Positions 17,909 through 27,289 are shown, numbered from the stretch's first letter. The stretch: 64,000 bases of DNA from Natronosalvus amylolyticus (GCF_024298845.1 NZ_CP101156.1:2046001-2110000), one strand, 5' to 3'. The notes: generated by a model not told the origin, from the sequence alone. A program made the numbers and translations.

Positions 17909-17960
17909 TCACTCGAGGCCGTGAAAATATCACTCGAGGTCACAAAGATGTCACTCGACG
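17909..17960. repeat. Three direct repeats at 21-bp spacing upstream of the MgtE-like operon
   Basis: TCACTCGAGG begins at 17909 and again at 17930, and TCACTCGACG begins at 17951. The spacing is exactly 21 bp, two helical turns, so all copies present the same DNA face. They lie 40-90 bp upstream of the start of the first MgtE-like gene, and the third touches the end of the usp gene. A cooperative operator is plausible. Confidence 0.5.
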
Positions 17961-18442
17961 ACGGTGACCGGAACCGGCGCTCGATTAGTGACCGTCGTCG
18001 TGATATCGCGCCCGAGCAGCCGACGGACGAGCCAGTGCCCGTCCTCACCACTCATGACGACGTGATCGATGTCGTGCTCGCTGGCGAACGCGGGGACGAC
18101 CATGCCGGGGCGGCCCGTTTCGACGACGATATCGACTCGAGCGGGGAGGTCGGTTCGCTCGCCATCCGACCCGACTTCGCCGCCACCCGACCTGGTCCGT
18201 TCGACTGACTCGGCTCGCTCGCCTGCCGCCTCAAGCAACCGTCGTGCTCGCTCGCGTTCGGCAGCTTCTCGCTCGTCTTCTCGCTCCAGAATCCCGCCCT
18301 CACTCAGCCGTGCGCCGATCGGAAGGACCACGGCGAGGACCGTGATCGAGGCGTCCGGAAACCGCTCGAGCGCGTACTCGAGTGCCTCCTCCTCACGAGG
18401 GCGTCCAACGAGCGAGACGAGGACGTCGGACGGACTGCGCAT
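17951..18442 (-). CDS. Universal stress protein family (UspA-like)
   Basis: 163 residues with the Usp alpha/beta pattern. Strand 1 is [23 protein letters not shown], strand 2 is [11 protein letters not shown], then a charged helical insertion ([19 protein letters not shown]), strand RVDIVVETG and the closing [41 protein letters not shown]. The G-x2-G-x9-G ATP-binding pattern is only partly kept, so nucleotide binding is uncertain. ATG at 18442 starts the first strand. It is upstream of and co-oriented with the MgtE-like pair. Confidence 0.83.
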   Translation of the reverse strand: MRSPSDVLVSLVGRPREEEALEYALERFPDASITVLAVVLPIGARLSEGGILEREDEREAAERERARRLLEAAGERAESVERTRSGGGEVGSDGERTDLPARVDIVVETGRPGMVVPAFASEHDIDHVVMSGEDGHWLVRRLLGRDITTTVTNRAPVPVTVVE

Positions 18443-18494
18443 ACGCCACCGTTCGGGCGGCCCGTTCAAGGGTTTATCGCCACTCGAGACGACA

Positions 18495-18502
18495 GTTTAA
18501 AC
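18495..18502 (+). promoter_or_regulatory. TATA box of hel308
   Basis: GTTTAAAC is centred about 28 bp before the ATG at 18527, the spacing expected for a leaderless haloarchaeal transcript. Confidence 0.55.
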
Positions 18503-18526
18503 CCGAACACGCCCAAACGACGAGCA

Positions 18527-20911
18527 ATGAACGCCGAGGACCTGTCGGGACTGCCCGACGGCGCTGTCGATCACTTTCGCGAGGAGGGGGTCGAGTCGCT
18601 GTACCCACCACAGGCCGAGGCCGTCGAGGCCGGCATCTGTGCGGGCGAGAGCCTCGTCGCCGCCGTCCCCACGGCAAGCGGAAAGACGATGATCGCCGCA
18701 CTCTCCATGCTATCAGCCATCGAACGCGGCGGGAAGGCGCTCTACATCGTCCCCCTGCGAGCGCTCGCCAGCGAGAAAAAGGCCGAGTTCGACGCGTTCG
18801 AACGGTTCGGCGTGACGACGGGCGTGACCACCGGCAACTACGAATCGACCAGCGACTGGCTCGCCACCAAGGACCTGATCGTCGCGACCAGCGAGAAAGT
18901 CGACTCGCTCGTGCGAAACGGTGCAGATTGGCTCACCGACCTCACCTGTGTCGTGAGCGACGAGGTGCACCTGATCGACGACCGCAACCGGGGACCGACC
19001 CTCGAGGTCACCCTCGCAAAGCTCAGACAGCTCAACCCCGCGTTGCAGGTGATCGCCCTCTCGGCGACCGTGGGCAACGCCGACGCCATCGCCGACTGGC
19101 TCGACGCCGAACTGGTCGACAGCGACTGGCGACCCATCGACCTCGAGATGGGGGTCCACTACGGCAACGCAATCCAGTTCGAAGACGGATCGAACCGTGA
19201 AGTACCCGTCGAGGGCACCGAAAAACAGGAAGCCGCCTTGCTCCGGGATATCCTCGAGGAAGGTGGGTCCTCACTGGTGTTCGTCAACTCGAGACGGAAC
19301 GCGGAGGCCGCGGCTCGACGACTGGCCAAGACGAGTGGGAACCATCTCACGCCAGAGGAGCGCGACGACCTCGCCGCCCTCGCCGACGAGGTGAGAGACA
19401 TCTCGGATACCGAAACGAGCGAGGAACTGGCGACCTGCCTCGAAGCGGGGTCGGCCTTTCACCATGCTGGACTCGCCAATGAGCACCGGTCGCTGGTCGA
19501 GGACGCCTTTCGCGACCGACTCATCAAAGTAATATCAGCGACGCCGACGCTCGCCGCCGGCGTCAACACGCCCGCTCGCCGGGTCGTGGTTCGTGACTGG
19601 CGGCGCTTCGACGCGAGCGCCGGCGGGATGGCCCCGCTCTCGGTCCTCGAGGTTCACCAGATGATGGGGCGAGCGGGCCGACCCGGTCTCGACCCCTACG
19701 GCGAAGCCGTCTTGCTGGCCAAAAGCCACGACGAGATGGACGAACTGTTCGAGCGCTACGTCTGGGCCGACCCCGAGGAGGTCCGATCGAAACTCGCGGC
19801 CGAACCCGCCCTCCGGACGCACGTGCTGGCGACGATCGCGTCAGGGTTTGCAAACACCCGCGGCGGCCTGCTCGAGTTCATGGCCAACACCCTCTATGCC
19901 AGCCAGTCGACCGAGGCGGGCCGTCTCGAGCGAGTGACCGACGACGTGCTCGCCTATCTCGATCGAAACGACTTCATCGAACGCGAGGGGGGCGAGGTTT
20001 CGGGTGTGACGGCCGAATCCGAATCTGACGACGACCCCGGTGGCTTCGTCTCCGCAGCCACGATGGCAGCATCCGAGGCGGCGGCAAACGACGTCGAACT
20101 CCGGGCGACCAATCTCGGACACACAGTCTCACGGCTGTACCTCGACCCCATGAGCGCCGCTGAAATCGTCCACGGCCTCGAGAGAACCGACGAGCGCCCG
20201 ACCGCGCTCGGCCTCTACCAGTTGATCGCCCGCACCCCGGACATGTACGAACTGTACCTCCGTTCGGGAGACGATGAGACCTACGGAGAACTGTTCTACG
20301 AACGCGAGGCCGAACTGCTCGGGGACGCACCGAGTGAGTACGAAGACGCCCGTTTCGAAGACTGGCTCTCGGCCCTGAAAACCGGGAAACTGCTCGAAGA
20401 CTGGGCCGACGAAGACGACGAATCCAGGCTCACGGAACGCTACTCGGTCGGGCCTGGCGACCTGCGGGGCAAGGTCGACACCGCCGAGTGGCTCCTCGGG
20501 GCCGCCGAATCGCTCGCGGCCGAAATCGGCAGCGAGTGGACCGTCGCGGTCCGCGAGGCTCGAGCGCGCGTCGAACACGGCGTCAGGGAGGAACTACTCG
20601 AACTCGTCGGCATCCGCGGTATCGGTCGGAAACGCGCCCGCCAGTTGTATGCGGCGGGACTGGAGACGCCAGCCGACCTCCGCGAAGCCGACAAATCGCT
20701 CGTCCTCGGTGCGCTCAAAGGGAAGAAGACGGCCGAGACCATCCTCGAGAACGCCGGCCGGGACGACCCGTCGATGGACGGCGTTTCGCCAACCACGACG
20801 GGGGCCAGTGACGGCGGTACCGCCAGCAGCGAGTCGGAAAGTGACGAAAGCCACCGTTCCGACGATGACCGAGACGACCACGAATCACAGGCGTCGCTGG
20901 GTGATTTCTGA
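18527..20911 (+). CDS. hel308: Hel308 (HelQ-type) Ski2 DNA helicase
   Basis: 794 residues. The SF2 core has Walker A PTASGKT at 48-54, DEVH at 145-148, [14 protein letters not shown] (motif III) and motif [15 protein letters not shown]. The rest follows the Hel308 winged helix, ratchet helix and C-terminal helix-hairpin-helix ([20 protein letters not shown]). It unwinds forked DNA 3'-5' and removes lagging strands at stalled forks. An acidic Ser-rich tail ends with QASLGDF as the very last seven residues, a C-terminal PCNA-interacting-type motif. The stop overlaps the start of cgi121 by one base, so the two are translationally coupled. Confidence 0.96.
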   Translation: MNAEDLSGLPDGAVDHFREEGVESLYPPQAEAVEAGICAGESLVAAVPTASGKTMIAALSMLSAIERGGKALYIVPLRALASEKKAEFDAFERFGVTTGVTTGNYESTSDWLATKDLIVATSEKVDSLVRNGADWLTDLTCVVSDEVHLIDDRNRGPTLEVTLAKLRQLNPALQVIALSATVGNADAIADWLDAELVDSDWRPIDLEMGVHYGNAIQFEDGSNREVPVEGTEKQEAALLRDILEEGGSSLVFVNSRRNAEAAARRLAKTSGNHLTPEERDDLAALADEVRDISDTETSEELATCLEAGSAFHHAGLANEHRSLVEDAFRDRLIKVISATPTLAAGVNTPARRVVVRDWRRFDASAGGMAPLSVLEVHQMMGRAGRPGLDPYGEAVLLAKSHDEMDELFERYVWADPEEVRSKLAAEPALRTHVLATIASGFANTRGGLLEFMANTLYASQSTEAGRLERVTDDVLAYLDRNDFIEREGGEVSGVTAESESDDDPGGFVSAATMAASEAAANDVELRATNLGHTVSRLYLDPMSAAEIVHGLERTDERPTALGLYQLIARTPDMYELYLRSGDDETYGELFYEREAELLGDAPSEYEDARFEDWLSALKTGKLLEDWADEDDESRLTERYSVGPGDLRGKVDTAEWLLGAAESLAAEIGSEWTVAVREARARVEHGVREELLELVGIRGIGRKRARQLYAAGLETPADLREADKSLVLGALKGKKTAETILENAGRDDPSMDGVSPTTTGASDGGTASSESESDESHRSDDDRDDHESQASLGDF

Positions 20912-21444
20912 TGGAGCTACGCACAGCCGAACTCGACATCGACGACCTCGAGAGCTTCCTCGAGACGGTCGATTCCGTGGCGACTGCCCACGACGTGACG
21001 GTACAGGCCTTCGACGCGAGCTACGTGGCCGGCCGCCGGCACCTCGAGCGGGCGGTCGAACTAGCTGACCGCGCAATCGCTCGCGGCGAGAACGTCGCCC
21101 GCGATCGAAGCGTCGAAATCCTGTTGTACGCCGCGGGCCGCCGGCAGATCGACCGGGCCCTCGAGATGGGCGTCTCACCGGGCGAGACGCGAGCCGTGTT
21201 CGTGATCGACGGGGCTGGCGACGAGGCTGCCGCGGCGGCTGCTCTGTGCGAGCGACTGGACGGCGAGGGCTGGAAGTCACTCGAGAGGGAGACGGCAGGC
21301 GACTCCGACGACCCCTTCGAATGGCGCGATAGCGCGACCATCGAGTCGTTTTTCGACATCACCGAAGCCGAGCGGGCGGCGACTGACGCCGACCTCGAGA
21401 CGCTGATCTGTGAGCGGGTGGCACTGCTCGAGGTGGAAAAGTGA
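20911..21444 (+). CDS. cgi121: KEOPS complex subunit Cgi121
   Basis: 177 residues. Cgi121 binds the kinase Bud32 and recruits tRNA in the KEOPS complex that makes t6A37. The family features are visible: an N-terminal beta strand, VQAFDASYVAGRRHLERAVELADRAIARGENVARDRSVEILLYAAGRRQIDRALEMGVSPG spread over the core (quoted here only as landmarks AFDASYVAG, RGENVARD, EILLYAAGRRQI), and a C-terminal acidic part. Overlap with hel308 in ATGA/TGATG fashion indicates an operon. The hel308-cgi121 pairing recurs in archaea to my knowledge, without an obvious functional reason. Confidence 0.9.
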   Translation: MELRTAELDIDDLESFLETVDSVATAHDVTVQAFDASYVAGRRHLERAVELADRAIARGENVARDRSVEILLYAAGRRQIDRALEMGVSPGETRAVFVIDGAGDEAAAAAALCERLDGEGWKSLERETAGDSDDPFEWRDSATIESFFDITEAERAATDADLETLICERVALLEVEK

Positions 21445-21463
21445 GGGGTGACGGTAACGAAAA

Positions 21464-21691
21464 ATGAGTGACAAACGTACAGACGCCACGACGGAAACGC
21501 CGACAGCGGCCGAGACCGATATGAACGATATACTGGTGGACGCGGCCGTGAAGGGCGTTATCGTGTTGGTCGTCTTGCTCGCCTTCCAGTACGTCAGTCG
21601 CGGGGAGGTGACCCTGCCGATAGCGGTCGGAGCCGCCGTCGGCTTTTTCGTGGTCCAGACGAGCGTGGAGTACTATCGACTACGTCGCTGA
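21464..21691 (+). CDS. Small two-helix membrane protein
   Basis: 75 residues. An acidic Thr-rich cytoplasmic N-terminus is followed by two hydrophobic helices (AVKGVIVLVVLLAFQYV and LPIAVGAAVGFFVVQTSV) and a basic end (EYYRLRR), a positive-inside arrangement. No family recognised. It lies 19 bp after cgi121 on the same strand, so it is likely in the hel308-cgi121 operon. Confidence 0.72.
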   Translation: MSDKRTDATTETPTAAETDMNDILVDAAVKGVIVLVVLLAFQYVSRGEVTLPIAVGAAVGFFVVQTSVEYYRLRR

Positions 21692-21777
21692 TCGGCCGAC
21701 GCGTCATACTGTCGGACAAAAGTCTGTGAACACCCGCTCGAGTGCGATCGGTGTGTGACCCGTTTTGTCTGGCAGTA

Positions 21778-21957
21778 TCACTCGCCGGGGAACTCCTCGG
21801 GATCCTCCCGTTCGTCGAGCACCCACTCGAGTTCCGCGATCGCTCGGAGGAGTTCGACCTCGAGTTCGTCCGCCACGGGCGAGGCCGGCGGATCGTTCTC
21901 GTCGTACCACGTTTCGAGGCGCTCGAGTCGCTCGCGGATTGCGGCTTCCGATTGCAT
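21778..21957 (-). CDS. Small acidic coiled protein
   Basis: 59 residues from the ATG at 21957: MQSEAAIRERLERLETWYDE, a Pro/Ala break, then LEVELLRAIAELEWVLDERE. It is entirely helical and acidic, with heptad-like Leu/Ile spacing that suggests a short coiled coil. It resembles small haloarchaeal hypotheticals that precede metabolic genes. I do not recognise a function. It is divergent from the flavin oxidoreductase gene across 59 bp. Confidence 0.62.
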   Translation of the reverse strand: MQSEAAIRERLERLETWYDENDPPASPVADELEVELLRAIAELEWVLDEREDPEEFPGE

Positions 21958-22016
21958 ACACGTGTGTTCGAACAGCGCCACAATATACTCTTGTGTCCGG
22001 CCGCGGTAGCCACCGT

Positions 22017-23384
22017 ATGCCACGACTCGAGGAGCCGGTCGAGATCGGCGGCCTGACGATACCGAACCGCCTCTATCGCGCGCCCGTCCTCGAGTGTGCG
22101 GGCAACGGGCCGGACGCCGTCGACGCGCTGATCGAGGACCTCGAGCCGGCGGCCGAATCCGGGGTCGGTCTGCTCTGTCAGGGCGCGACCATCGTCCGCG
22201 GCGAGGGCGGCTGTGCCGCGCCGGGCATGACGCGAGTCCACGACTCCGATTTCGTCTCACAGCTCTACAGGCTCACCGACCGCATCCACGACCACGGGAG
22301 CCGAATTTTCGTCCAACTCGAGCACGGTGGCCTGCGGAGCATGGAAACCTGGCACGCGGGGTTTCGATCGGATAATCCAGGCCTCGAGCAACTGGCCGTC
22401 TCCGCGCTCCCCTGGCAGTTACGCGCGCTCGACGCCGTCGGGTTTCTGGAGTACGACCCGCACGTCCTCTCGACGGACGAGGTGTACGATCTCGCGGCCG
22501 ATTTCGGGGCCGCAGCCGCCAACTGCGCCGACGCCGGCTACGACGGCATCCACCTCTCCGGGGCGAACATGGGCATCGTCCAGCAGTTCCTCTCACCCTT
22601 TTACAACCGCCGCGAGGACGAGTTCGGTGGCTCGCTCGAGGCCCGCATGCGGTTCCTCGAAGTCGTCCACGACGAGATTCGCGACCGGGCCGGCGACGTT
22701 CCGCTCATCACCAAAGTGCCCGCCGAGCGGCCCGCCCCGCCGTGGCCGGTCGTTCGTCGAAAGCTCTCGCTCGAGGACGGCGTCGAGATCGCTCGTCGAC
22801 TCGAGGCGGTCGGCTACGACGGCGTCGTGCCGGTCGAGACCTCCGTCGCCTGGGACATGAGCATCGTCAGGGGGTCGTTCCCGAAGCGGGCGTGGGAGAA
22901 CGAGGCCCTGCGAGAGAAATACGACGAGGCGTTCGGGAGTGCGTGGCGTCGCCGACTCGTCGCCGCGGGAAACCGCCTCGAGTCGTTCGTCTACGATTTC
23001 GATCCCGCGTGGAACGAGACGTTCTGTCGGCGCGTCCGCGAACAGGTCTCGATACCGGTGCTGGCCGAAGGCGGGATCCGCGAACGCGGTCAGATGGACC
23101 GCCTGCTGGGCGGGAGCCAGGGGGCCAAATCCCCGGCCTGCGACATGGTCGGGATGGCGCGACCCTTCTACGCGGAGCCTCGACTCGGCGCGCGATTGCT
23201 CGAGGACGACCCCGACGCCCCCACGGACCCCACCCGCCGCGTTATCTGTGAGAACTGCAACAACTGCACGGTCCCGCAGGTGACCGGCGCGCCCGGTATC
23301 TGTCGAACTCCCTCCGTCCTGCGGACGCGCGGCGAACTCGAGCGGGCAGGGGCGTACGTCCGAGAGCCGGGCGAACGCCTTTAG
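22017..23384 (+). CDS. NADH:flavin oxidoreductase / Old Yellow Enzyme family protein
   Basis: 455 residues. FMN-binding TIM barrel: N-terminal LEEPVEIGGLTIPNRLYRAPV, then FVQLEHGG, GYDGIHLSGANMGIVQQFLSPFYNRREDEFGGSLEARMRF landmarks (AHGYL-type active-site region reads HLSGANMG) and a phosphate-binding GGIRERGQMDRLL. The C-terminus carries a CxxCxxC-x10-C set (CENCNNC ... C), where 2,4-dienoyl-CoA reductase relatives bind a [4Fe-4S] cluster, but the FAD/NAD domain of those enzymes is missing. Substrate unknown. ATG at 22017 is chosen over the long upstream open frame, which overlaps the divergent gene. Confidence 0.85.
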   Translation: MPRLEEPVEIGGLTIPNRLYRAPVLECAGNGPDAVDALIEDLEPAAESGVGLLCQGATIVRGEGGCAAPGMTRVHDSDFVSQLYRLTDRIHDHGSRIFVQLEHGGLRSMETWHAGFRSDNPGLEQLAVSALPWQLRALDAVGFLEYDPHVLSTDEVYDLAADFGAAAANCADAGYDGIHLSGANMGIVQQFLSPFYNRREDEFGGSLEARMRFLEVVHDEIRDRAGDVPLITKVPAERPAPPWPVVRRKLSLEDGVEIARRLEAVGYDGVVPVETSVAWDMSIVRGSFPKRAWENEALREKYDEAFGSAWRRRLVAAGNRLESFVYDFDPAWNETFCRRVREQVSIPVLAEGGIRERGQMDRLLGGSQGAKSPACDMVGMARPFYAEPRLGARLLEDDPDAPTDPTRRVICENCNNCTVPQVTGAPGICRTPSVLRTRGELERAGAYVREPGERL

Positions 23385-23408
23385 GCCCGTCTACTGTATC
23401 CCCGGCCA

Positions 23409-24068
23409 ATGACCGCGAGTGCAGTCTTATTCGACATGGACGGCGTCCTGGTCGACTCCGAAGATTACTGGGTCGAACTCGAGCGAGAGCGACTCCTCCC
23501 TGAAGTCGTCCCCGACGGGAACGTCGACGTGCGCGAAATCACCGGTATGAACTACCGAGAGATCTACGACTACCTCGAGGCGAATTACGACGTCGCCGTC
23601 TCCCGCGAAGGGTTTCTCAAGCGGTTCGAAGAAACGGCACAGGAACTGTACCACGAGCGAGTGAGTCTCCTCGAGGGCGTTCACGACCTGCTGGCCGAAC
23701 TCGAGGAAGAGAACGTGGCGCGCGCGGTCGTCTCCTCTTCGCCACACGACTGGATCGATATCGTCCTCGAGCGATTCGACCTCGAGGAGTCCTTCGATAG
23801 GGTCATCAGCGCCGAGGAGATCGACGGTCCCGGAAAACCCGAGCCAGATATTTTCGAATACGCCGCCGACCAACTGGGCCTGGCTCCCGAAGAGTGCGTG
23901 GTCGTCGAGGACTCCGCCCACGGTATCGAGGCCGCGATTCGCGCCGGAACGATCTGTATCGCCTACGACATCGACGCCCACGACGGTATCGACTACTCCG
24001 GCGCAGACGCCGTGGTCACCACGCCCGCGGCGCTTCGAGAAGCGGTGCTCGAGCAGGTCGAAAAGTAA
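23409..24068 (+). CDS. HAD-superfamily phosphatase (beta-phosphoglucomutase-like)
   Basis: 219 residues. Motif I is FDMDGVLVDSEDYW, with the nucleophile and acid Asp pair. Motif II is RAVVSSSPHDWI. Motif III/IV is GKPEPDIFEYAADQLGLAPEECVVVEDSAHGI. The helical cap between motifs I and II fits subclass I (phosphatase or phosphoglucomutase type). The substrate cannot be told from sequence. It follows the flavin oxidoreductase by 24 bp on the same strand, so co-transcription is likely. Confidence 0.9.
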   Translation: MTASAVLFDMDGVLVDSEDYWVELERERLLPEVVPDGNVDVREITGMNYREIYDYLEANYDVAVSREGFLKRFEETAQELYHERVSLLEGVHDLLAELEEENVARAVVSSSPHDWIDIVLERFDLEESFDRVISAEEIDGPGKPEPDIFEYAADQLGLAPEECVVVEDSAHGIEAAIRAGTICIAYDIDAHDGIDYSGADAVVTTPAALREAVLEQVEK

Positions 24069-24104
24069 CGTTAGCGGTCGTGAGAAATCGGTTCGGAGGA
24101 GGTG

Positions 24105-26489
24105 TTACACCACGTCGACGACCCGCGTCTCCTCGCACGGGACCAGCGGTTCGTCGGGGAACGCGACGCTGATAGTGTACTCGAGTTCGTCGGCGTTCGC
24201 ACCGAAGACGCCGATCGGAACGGTCGTCCGATCACGCAAATAACAGGTCGTCGCCGTCATCTCGACCCCGTTGACGGTCACGCGGATGCCCGCCGTACTC
24301 GGTTCGCCGACGTTACGAACGATAACCTCGTGGACGGTGCTTTCACCCGTGGTGACGGAGTCGGGGAACGAACCCCACTCGAGTTCGACCGCGGGAAGCG
24401 TCTGTGCACCCTCGTAGATTCGCTCGGCGATGCTATCGCCCAGCCCCGCCCGGACCAGCCCCTCGACGCCCGCCTCGACGACGTCGCCGGGTGTCGCCAG
24501 CCCCTCTTTGGCGAGTTTGCTCGCCCGACCCGAAGCCACGCCGTCGATCGCCGTCAGTCCGACCGCGTCGTCGGCGACCCCGTTTTCGATCCGGGCCTCG
24601 AGTCGTCGGGCGAGATTCGCGTCGTGAGCCGTTCCGAAGCGCTCGAGAAACGCCCGCAGGGCTGCGAGCAATCGCAGGGCATTGCGCCGGATGACCCAGG
24701 CGTCGCTGCGCAGGTCCGGCGGCGTGTTGCCGTTGGCCGCACTGCGGAGGATGGCGAGCACCTTCCGCTGGCCGGCATCGAGTTCCGGGGTGTTTCGGCC
24801 GACCAGTACGGCGTTGATGGCGTCTCGTTCCGACTGACGTGCCGACACCGAGTCGAACTCCGTCGCGCTCGCGACGGTCTCGAGGATGTCGTCGGCCTCG
24901 AGCGTTGCGGTATCGTCCGCAGTACCAGTCTCCGAGTCGGCACCGCTCGAGCGATCACACAGGTTCGCGAACCCGACAGCCGTCTCGAGACGAAGGTAGT
25001 ACGTCGAGGCCAACACCCCGCGAGGCGTCGCTTCGACCGACAGTTCGGGTCCCGTTTCGACGAATCCCTGTTCGACGAGGCCCTCGAGACAGTCTCGAAC
25101 CCGCCGGCGGAGGTTCTGGAAGTCGTAGTCGTCTGGCCGGGACTGACCGCGGACGTAATAGAACGTGGTCTCGAGCCAGTCCATCACGTCCTCGAGGTCG
25201 GTGATGGTTCCCATCGCGATTTCGGCGTTGAGATGCGTCGCCAGGCTGTCGGCCAGTCGGGATTCGATCTCCTTGCCGTCTCTGAGCAGACGGCGGTAGG
25301 TGTCTGCGTCGGCCGTATCACAGACGACCCAGCCGTAGCCAACGTCGTCGTAGCCCGGCCGTCCAGCGCGCCCGAGCATCTGTAACACGTCGAGGGGACT
25401 CATGTCGACTTCGCCCTCCAGCGGGTCGTGGTACTTCGTATCCCGAATCACGACACAGCGAGCGGGAAGGTTGACCCCCCAGGCGAGCGTCGAGGTCGAA
25501 AACAGTAGTTCGATTTTCCCCTCCTTGAACCACTCCTCGACCAGGTCCTTGTCGTTTTTCGAGAGGCCCGCGTGGTGGAAGGCGACCCCGTCGAGGGCGG
25601 AGTTACGAAGGGTATCGTTCTCGAGGCGTTTCGTCTCGGTATGAAAATCGTAGTCGCCCCGGGCCCCCATCGGAATGTCTCGCTCGCCGATTTCGTCTCT
25701 GGCCTTTTTCGCCGCCTGCACGGTATCCTGCCTCGAGGCGACGAACACGAGCGCCTGGCCGTCCTCGCGAAGGTGCGGTTCGGCGAGGTCGAGCGCCCGG
25801 TACAACCGCCGGTACTTGTCCGCAAAGGTGTTCTCGCCGTGGGTGTAGGTTTTGACCCCGGCGTTGAGGTCGACGGGCCGATACTCGTCGCCGAACTCGA
25901 AGGTGCACTCGGGCGGGGAATCGAGCCACGCAGCCACGTCGTCGATGTTGGGCATCGTCGCCGACAGGGCCACGACGCGCGGGTCACAGAGTCGTCGAAG
26001 CCGAGAGATCGTGACCTCGAGGACCGAGCCACGCCGGTCGGCATCCAGCAGATGCACTTCGTCGATGACGCAGACGTCGATGTCCGTAACGAACGAATAC
26101 CGGGGCGAGTCGTGTTTGCGCGTCGCCGAGTCGAGTTTTTCGGGTGTCATCACGAGGATGTCCGCCCGCTCGGCGCGGCGCGGGTTCAGGTCGCGTTCGC
26201 CGGTGACGACGTACACCGAGTAGCCGAGGGACTCGAAGCGCTCCCAGTCGGCCTCCTTTTCGTTGGTCAGGGCGCGAAGCGGCGCGAGAAACAGCGCCGT
26301 CCCGTCCTCGGCTAGGGCGTTACAGATTGCCAGTTCTGCGAGCGCGGTTTTGCCCGAGGCAGTTGGCGCGCTCGCGACGACGTTGTCAGACCGCTCGAGC
26401 AACGCGGGCAACGCCTCGCGTTGCATCCGGTTGAACGACTCGAAGGCGAAGGCGTCAGCAAAGTCAGGTAGAACCTCGGCGACCTCCAT
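24105..26489 (-). CDS. Ski2-like helicase with Brr2/ASCC-type architecture
   Basis: 794 residues. The SF2 core includes Walker A APTASGKT at 41-48, DEVH at 143-146, LSATMPNIDDVAAWL, AFHHAGLSKNDKDLVEEWF and motif VI LGRAGRPGYDDVGYG. The C-terminal part resembles a Sec63-like unit: a winged helix, a helical bundle, a helix-hairpin-helix (TAIDGVASGRASKLAKEG) and a terminal immunoglobulin/FN3-like beta domain (VELEWGSFPDSV to VAFPDEPLVPCEE). That beta domain distinguishes it from Hel308. Function in archaea is unknown, with DNA or RNA as possible substrates. Start at ATG 26489; a GTG precedes it. Confidence 0.88.
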   Translation of the reverse strand: MEVAEVLPDFADAFAFESFNRMQREALPALLERSDNVVASAPTASGKTALAELAICNALAEDGTALFLAPLRALTNEKEADWERFESLGYSVYVVTGERDLNPRRAERADILVMTPEKLDSATRKHDSPRYSFVTDIDVCVIDEVHLLDADRRGSVLEVTISRLRRLCDPRVVALSATMPNIDDVAAWLDSPPECTFEFGDEYRPVDLNAGVKTYTHGENTFADKYRRLYRALDLAEPHLREDGQALVFVASRQDTVQAAKKARDEIGERDIPMGARGDYDFHTETKRLENDTLRNSALDGVAFHHAGLSKNDKDLVEEWFKEGKIELLFSTSTLAWGVNLPARCVVIRDTKYHDPLEGEVDMSPLDVLQMLGRAGRPGYDDVGYGWVVCDTADADTYRRLLRDGKEIESRLADSLATHLNAEIAMGTITDLEDVMDWLETTFYYVRGQSRPDDYDFQNLRRRVRDCLEGLVEQGFVETGPELSVEATPRGVLASTYYLRLETAVGFANLCDRSSGADSETGTADDTATLEADDILETVASATEFDSVSARQSERDAINAVLVGRNTPELDAGQRKVLAILRSAANGNTPPDLRSDAWVIRRNALRLLAALRAFLERFGTAHDANLARRLEARIENGVADDAVGLTAIDGVASGRASKLAKEGLATPGDVVEAGVEGLVRAGLGDSIAERIYEGAQTLPAVELEWGSFPDSVTTGESTVHEVIVRNVGEPSTAGIRVTVNGVEMTATTCYLRDRTTVPIGVFGANADELEYTISVAFPDEPLVPCEETRVVDVV

Positions 26490-26569
26490 CACTCGGACAC
26501 GGGGTGTGCCCGGTGAAAGGCGTTTCTGTCGCGGCCGACGATGTCAAACTGATTCTTGGAACAACCGAG

Positions 26570-26600
26570 ACACTCGAGTGAAGGGGTCCCGTTCGAGTGT
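26570..26600 (-). terminator. Hairpin downstream of the PH-domain gene
   Basis: ACACTCGA and TCGAGTGT form a perfect 8-bp inverted repeat with a 15-base spacer that itself contains GGGGTCCC. It begins 18 bp after the end of the PH-domain gene, so a 3'-end role is plausible. Confidence 0.4.
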
Positions 26601-26617
26601 TACAACCCTTCCGGAAG

Positions 26618-27142
26618 TCACGATTCCTCGCGCTCCCGTTCTCGCCTCGAGCCACCCTCGAGCTGTTCGTTGAGCACGCCAGCCGCACGTTCTGGCCGTG
26701 GCGTGTACCGAAACGTGAGTTCGGGGTCGGCCGAACCCGCCGTATAGACGGTCAGTTCACCGTAGCCGAGCAGCCGGCCGAAGTAGCTCTGGCGCAAACT
26801 CGTGTTCTGTATCCGGTCGAGACGGAACTGTGTGACGTTCCGAGCGATGACACCGTGTTTTCGATACAGTTCACCCGAGGTGATGACGTAGCGCGTGTTC
26901 GTCCAGAAGACGTACGCCACGAGGACGACCCCGAGGCCAACTCCCGAAAAGACGAGCCCCGTCGCGGTCACGAGTTCGTTGCCGTTGGTCGCCGTCCAGA
27001 CCAGAAAGACCAGACCGAACAGAATCAGCCCGCCCCCGAGCGGGAGTCGCCACCCCATCGAAATCGGATGCGGACGGCTCTCCCAGACGACCTGTTCCCC
27101 GTCGGCGAGGTGGAGCCACGCCGCGTTATTCCCCTCTGACAT
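26618..27142 (-). CDS. Membrane protein with bacterial PH (bPH2/DUF304) domain
   Basis: 174 residues. A short soluble start (MSEGNNAAWLHLADGEQVVWESRPHP) leads to two membrane helices (LPLGGGLILFGLVFLVWTA and LVTATGLVFSGVGLGVVLVAYVFW), then the bPH2 core TRYVITSGELYRKHGVIARNVTQFRLDRIQNTSL and GYGELTVYTAGS. This is the classical small DUF304 protein. The family's role is obscure and may be membrane or cell-envelope related. The ATG at 27142 is chosen over a GTG at 27160. It is divergent from the zinc-finger gene. Confidence 0.87.
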   Translation of the reverse strand: MSEGNNAAWLHLADGEQVVWESRPHPISMGWRLPLGGGLILFGLVFLVWTATNGNELVTATGLVFSGVGLGVVLVAYVFWTNTRYVITSGELYRKHGVIARNVTQFRLDRIQNTSLRQSYFGRLLGYGELTVYTAGSADPELTFRYTPRPERAAGVLNEQLEGGSRREREREES

Positions 27143-27259
27143 GTACCGGGCTACCACCATCGATCATAAAACGACTGGGGCGTTTCGCACCCGGCGAAAT
27201 GCCCGTGGTGCGGGATCATTTGACTTTCGAACACGGACCCACTCGGGTACCTCCTCGAG

Positions 27260-27267
27260 TTTAAATA
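27260..27267 (+). promoter_or_regulatory. TATA box of the NucS-like zinc-finger gene
   Basis: TTTAAATA starts 30 bp before the ATG at 27290, consistent with a leaderless haloarchaeal transcript. Confidence 0.6.
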
Positions 27268-27289
27268 CGAACCCGCGGCCAGCACAGCC

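Noticed and set aside
24102-25385. 427-residue open frame antisense to the Brr2-like helicase
   Set aside because: Helicase motifs on the other strand are continuous; this frame shows none.
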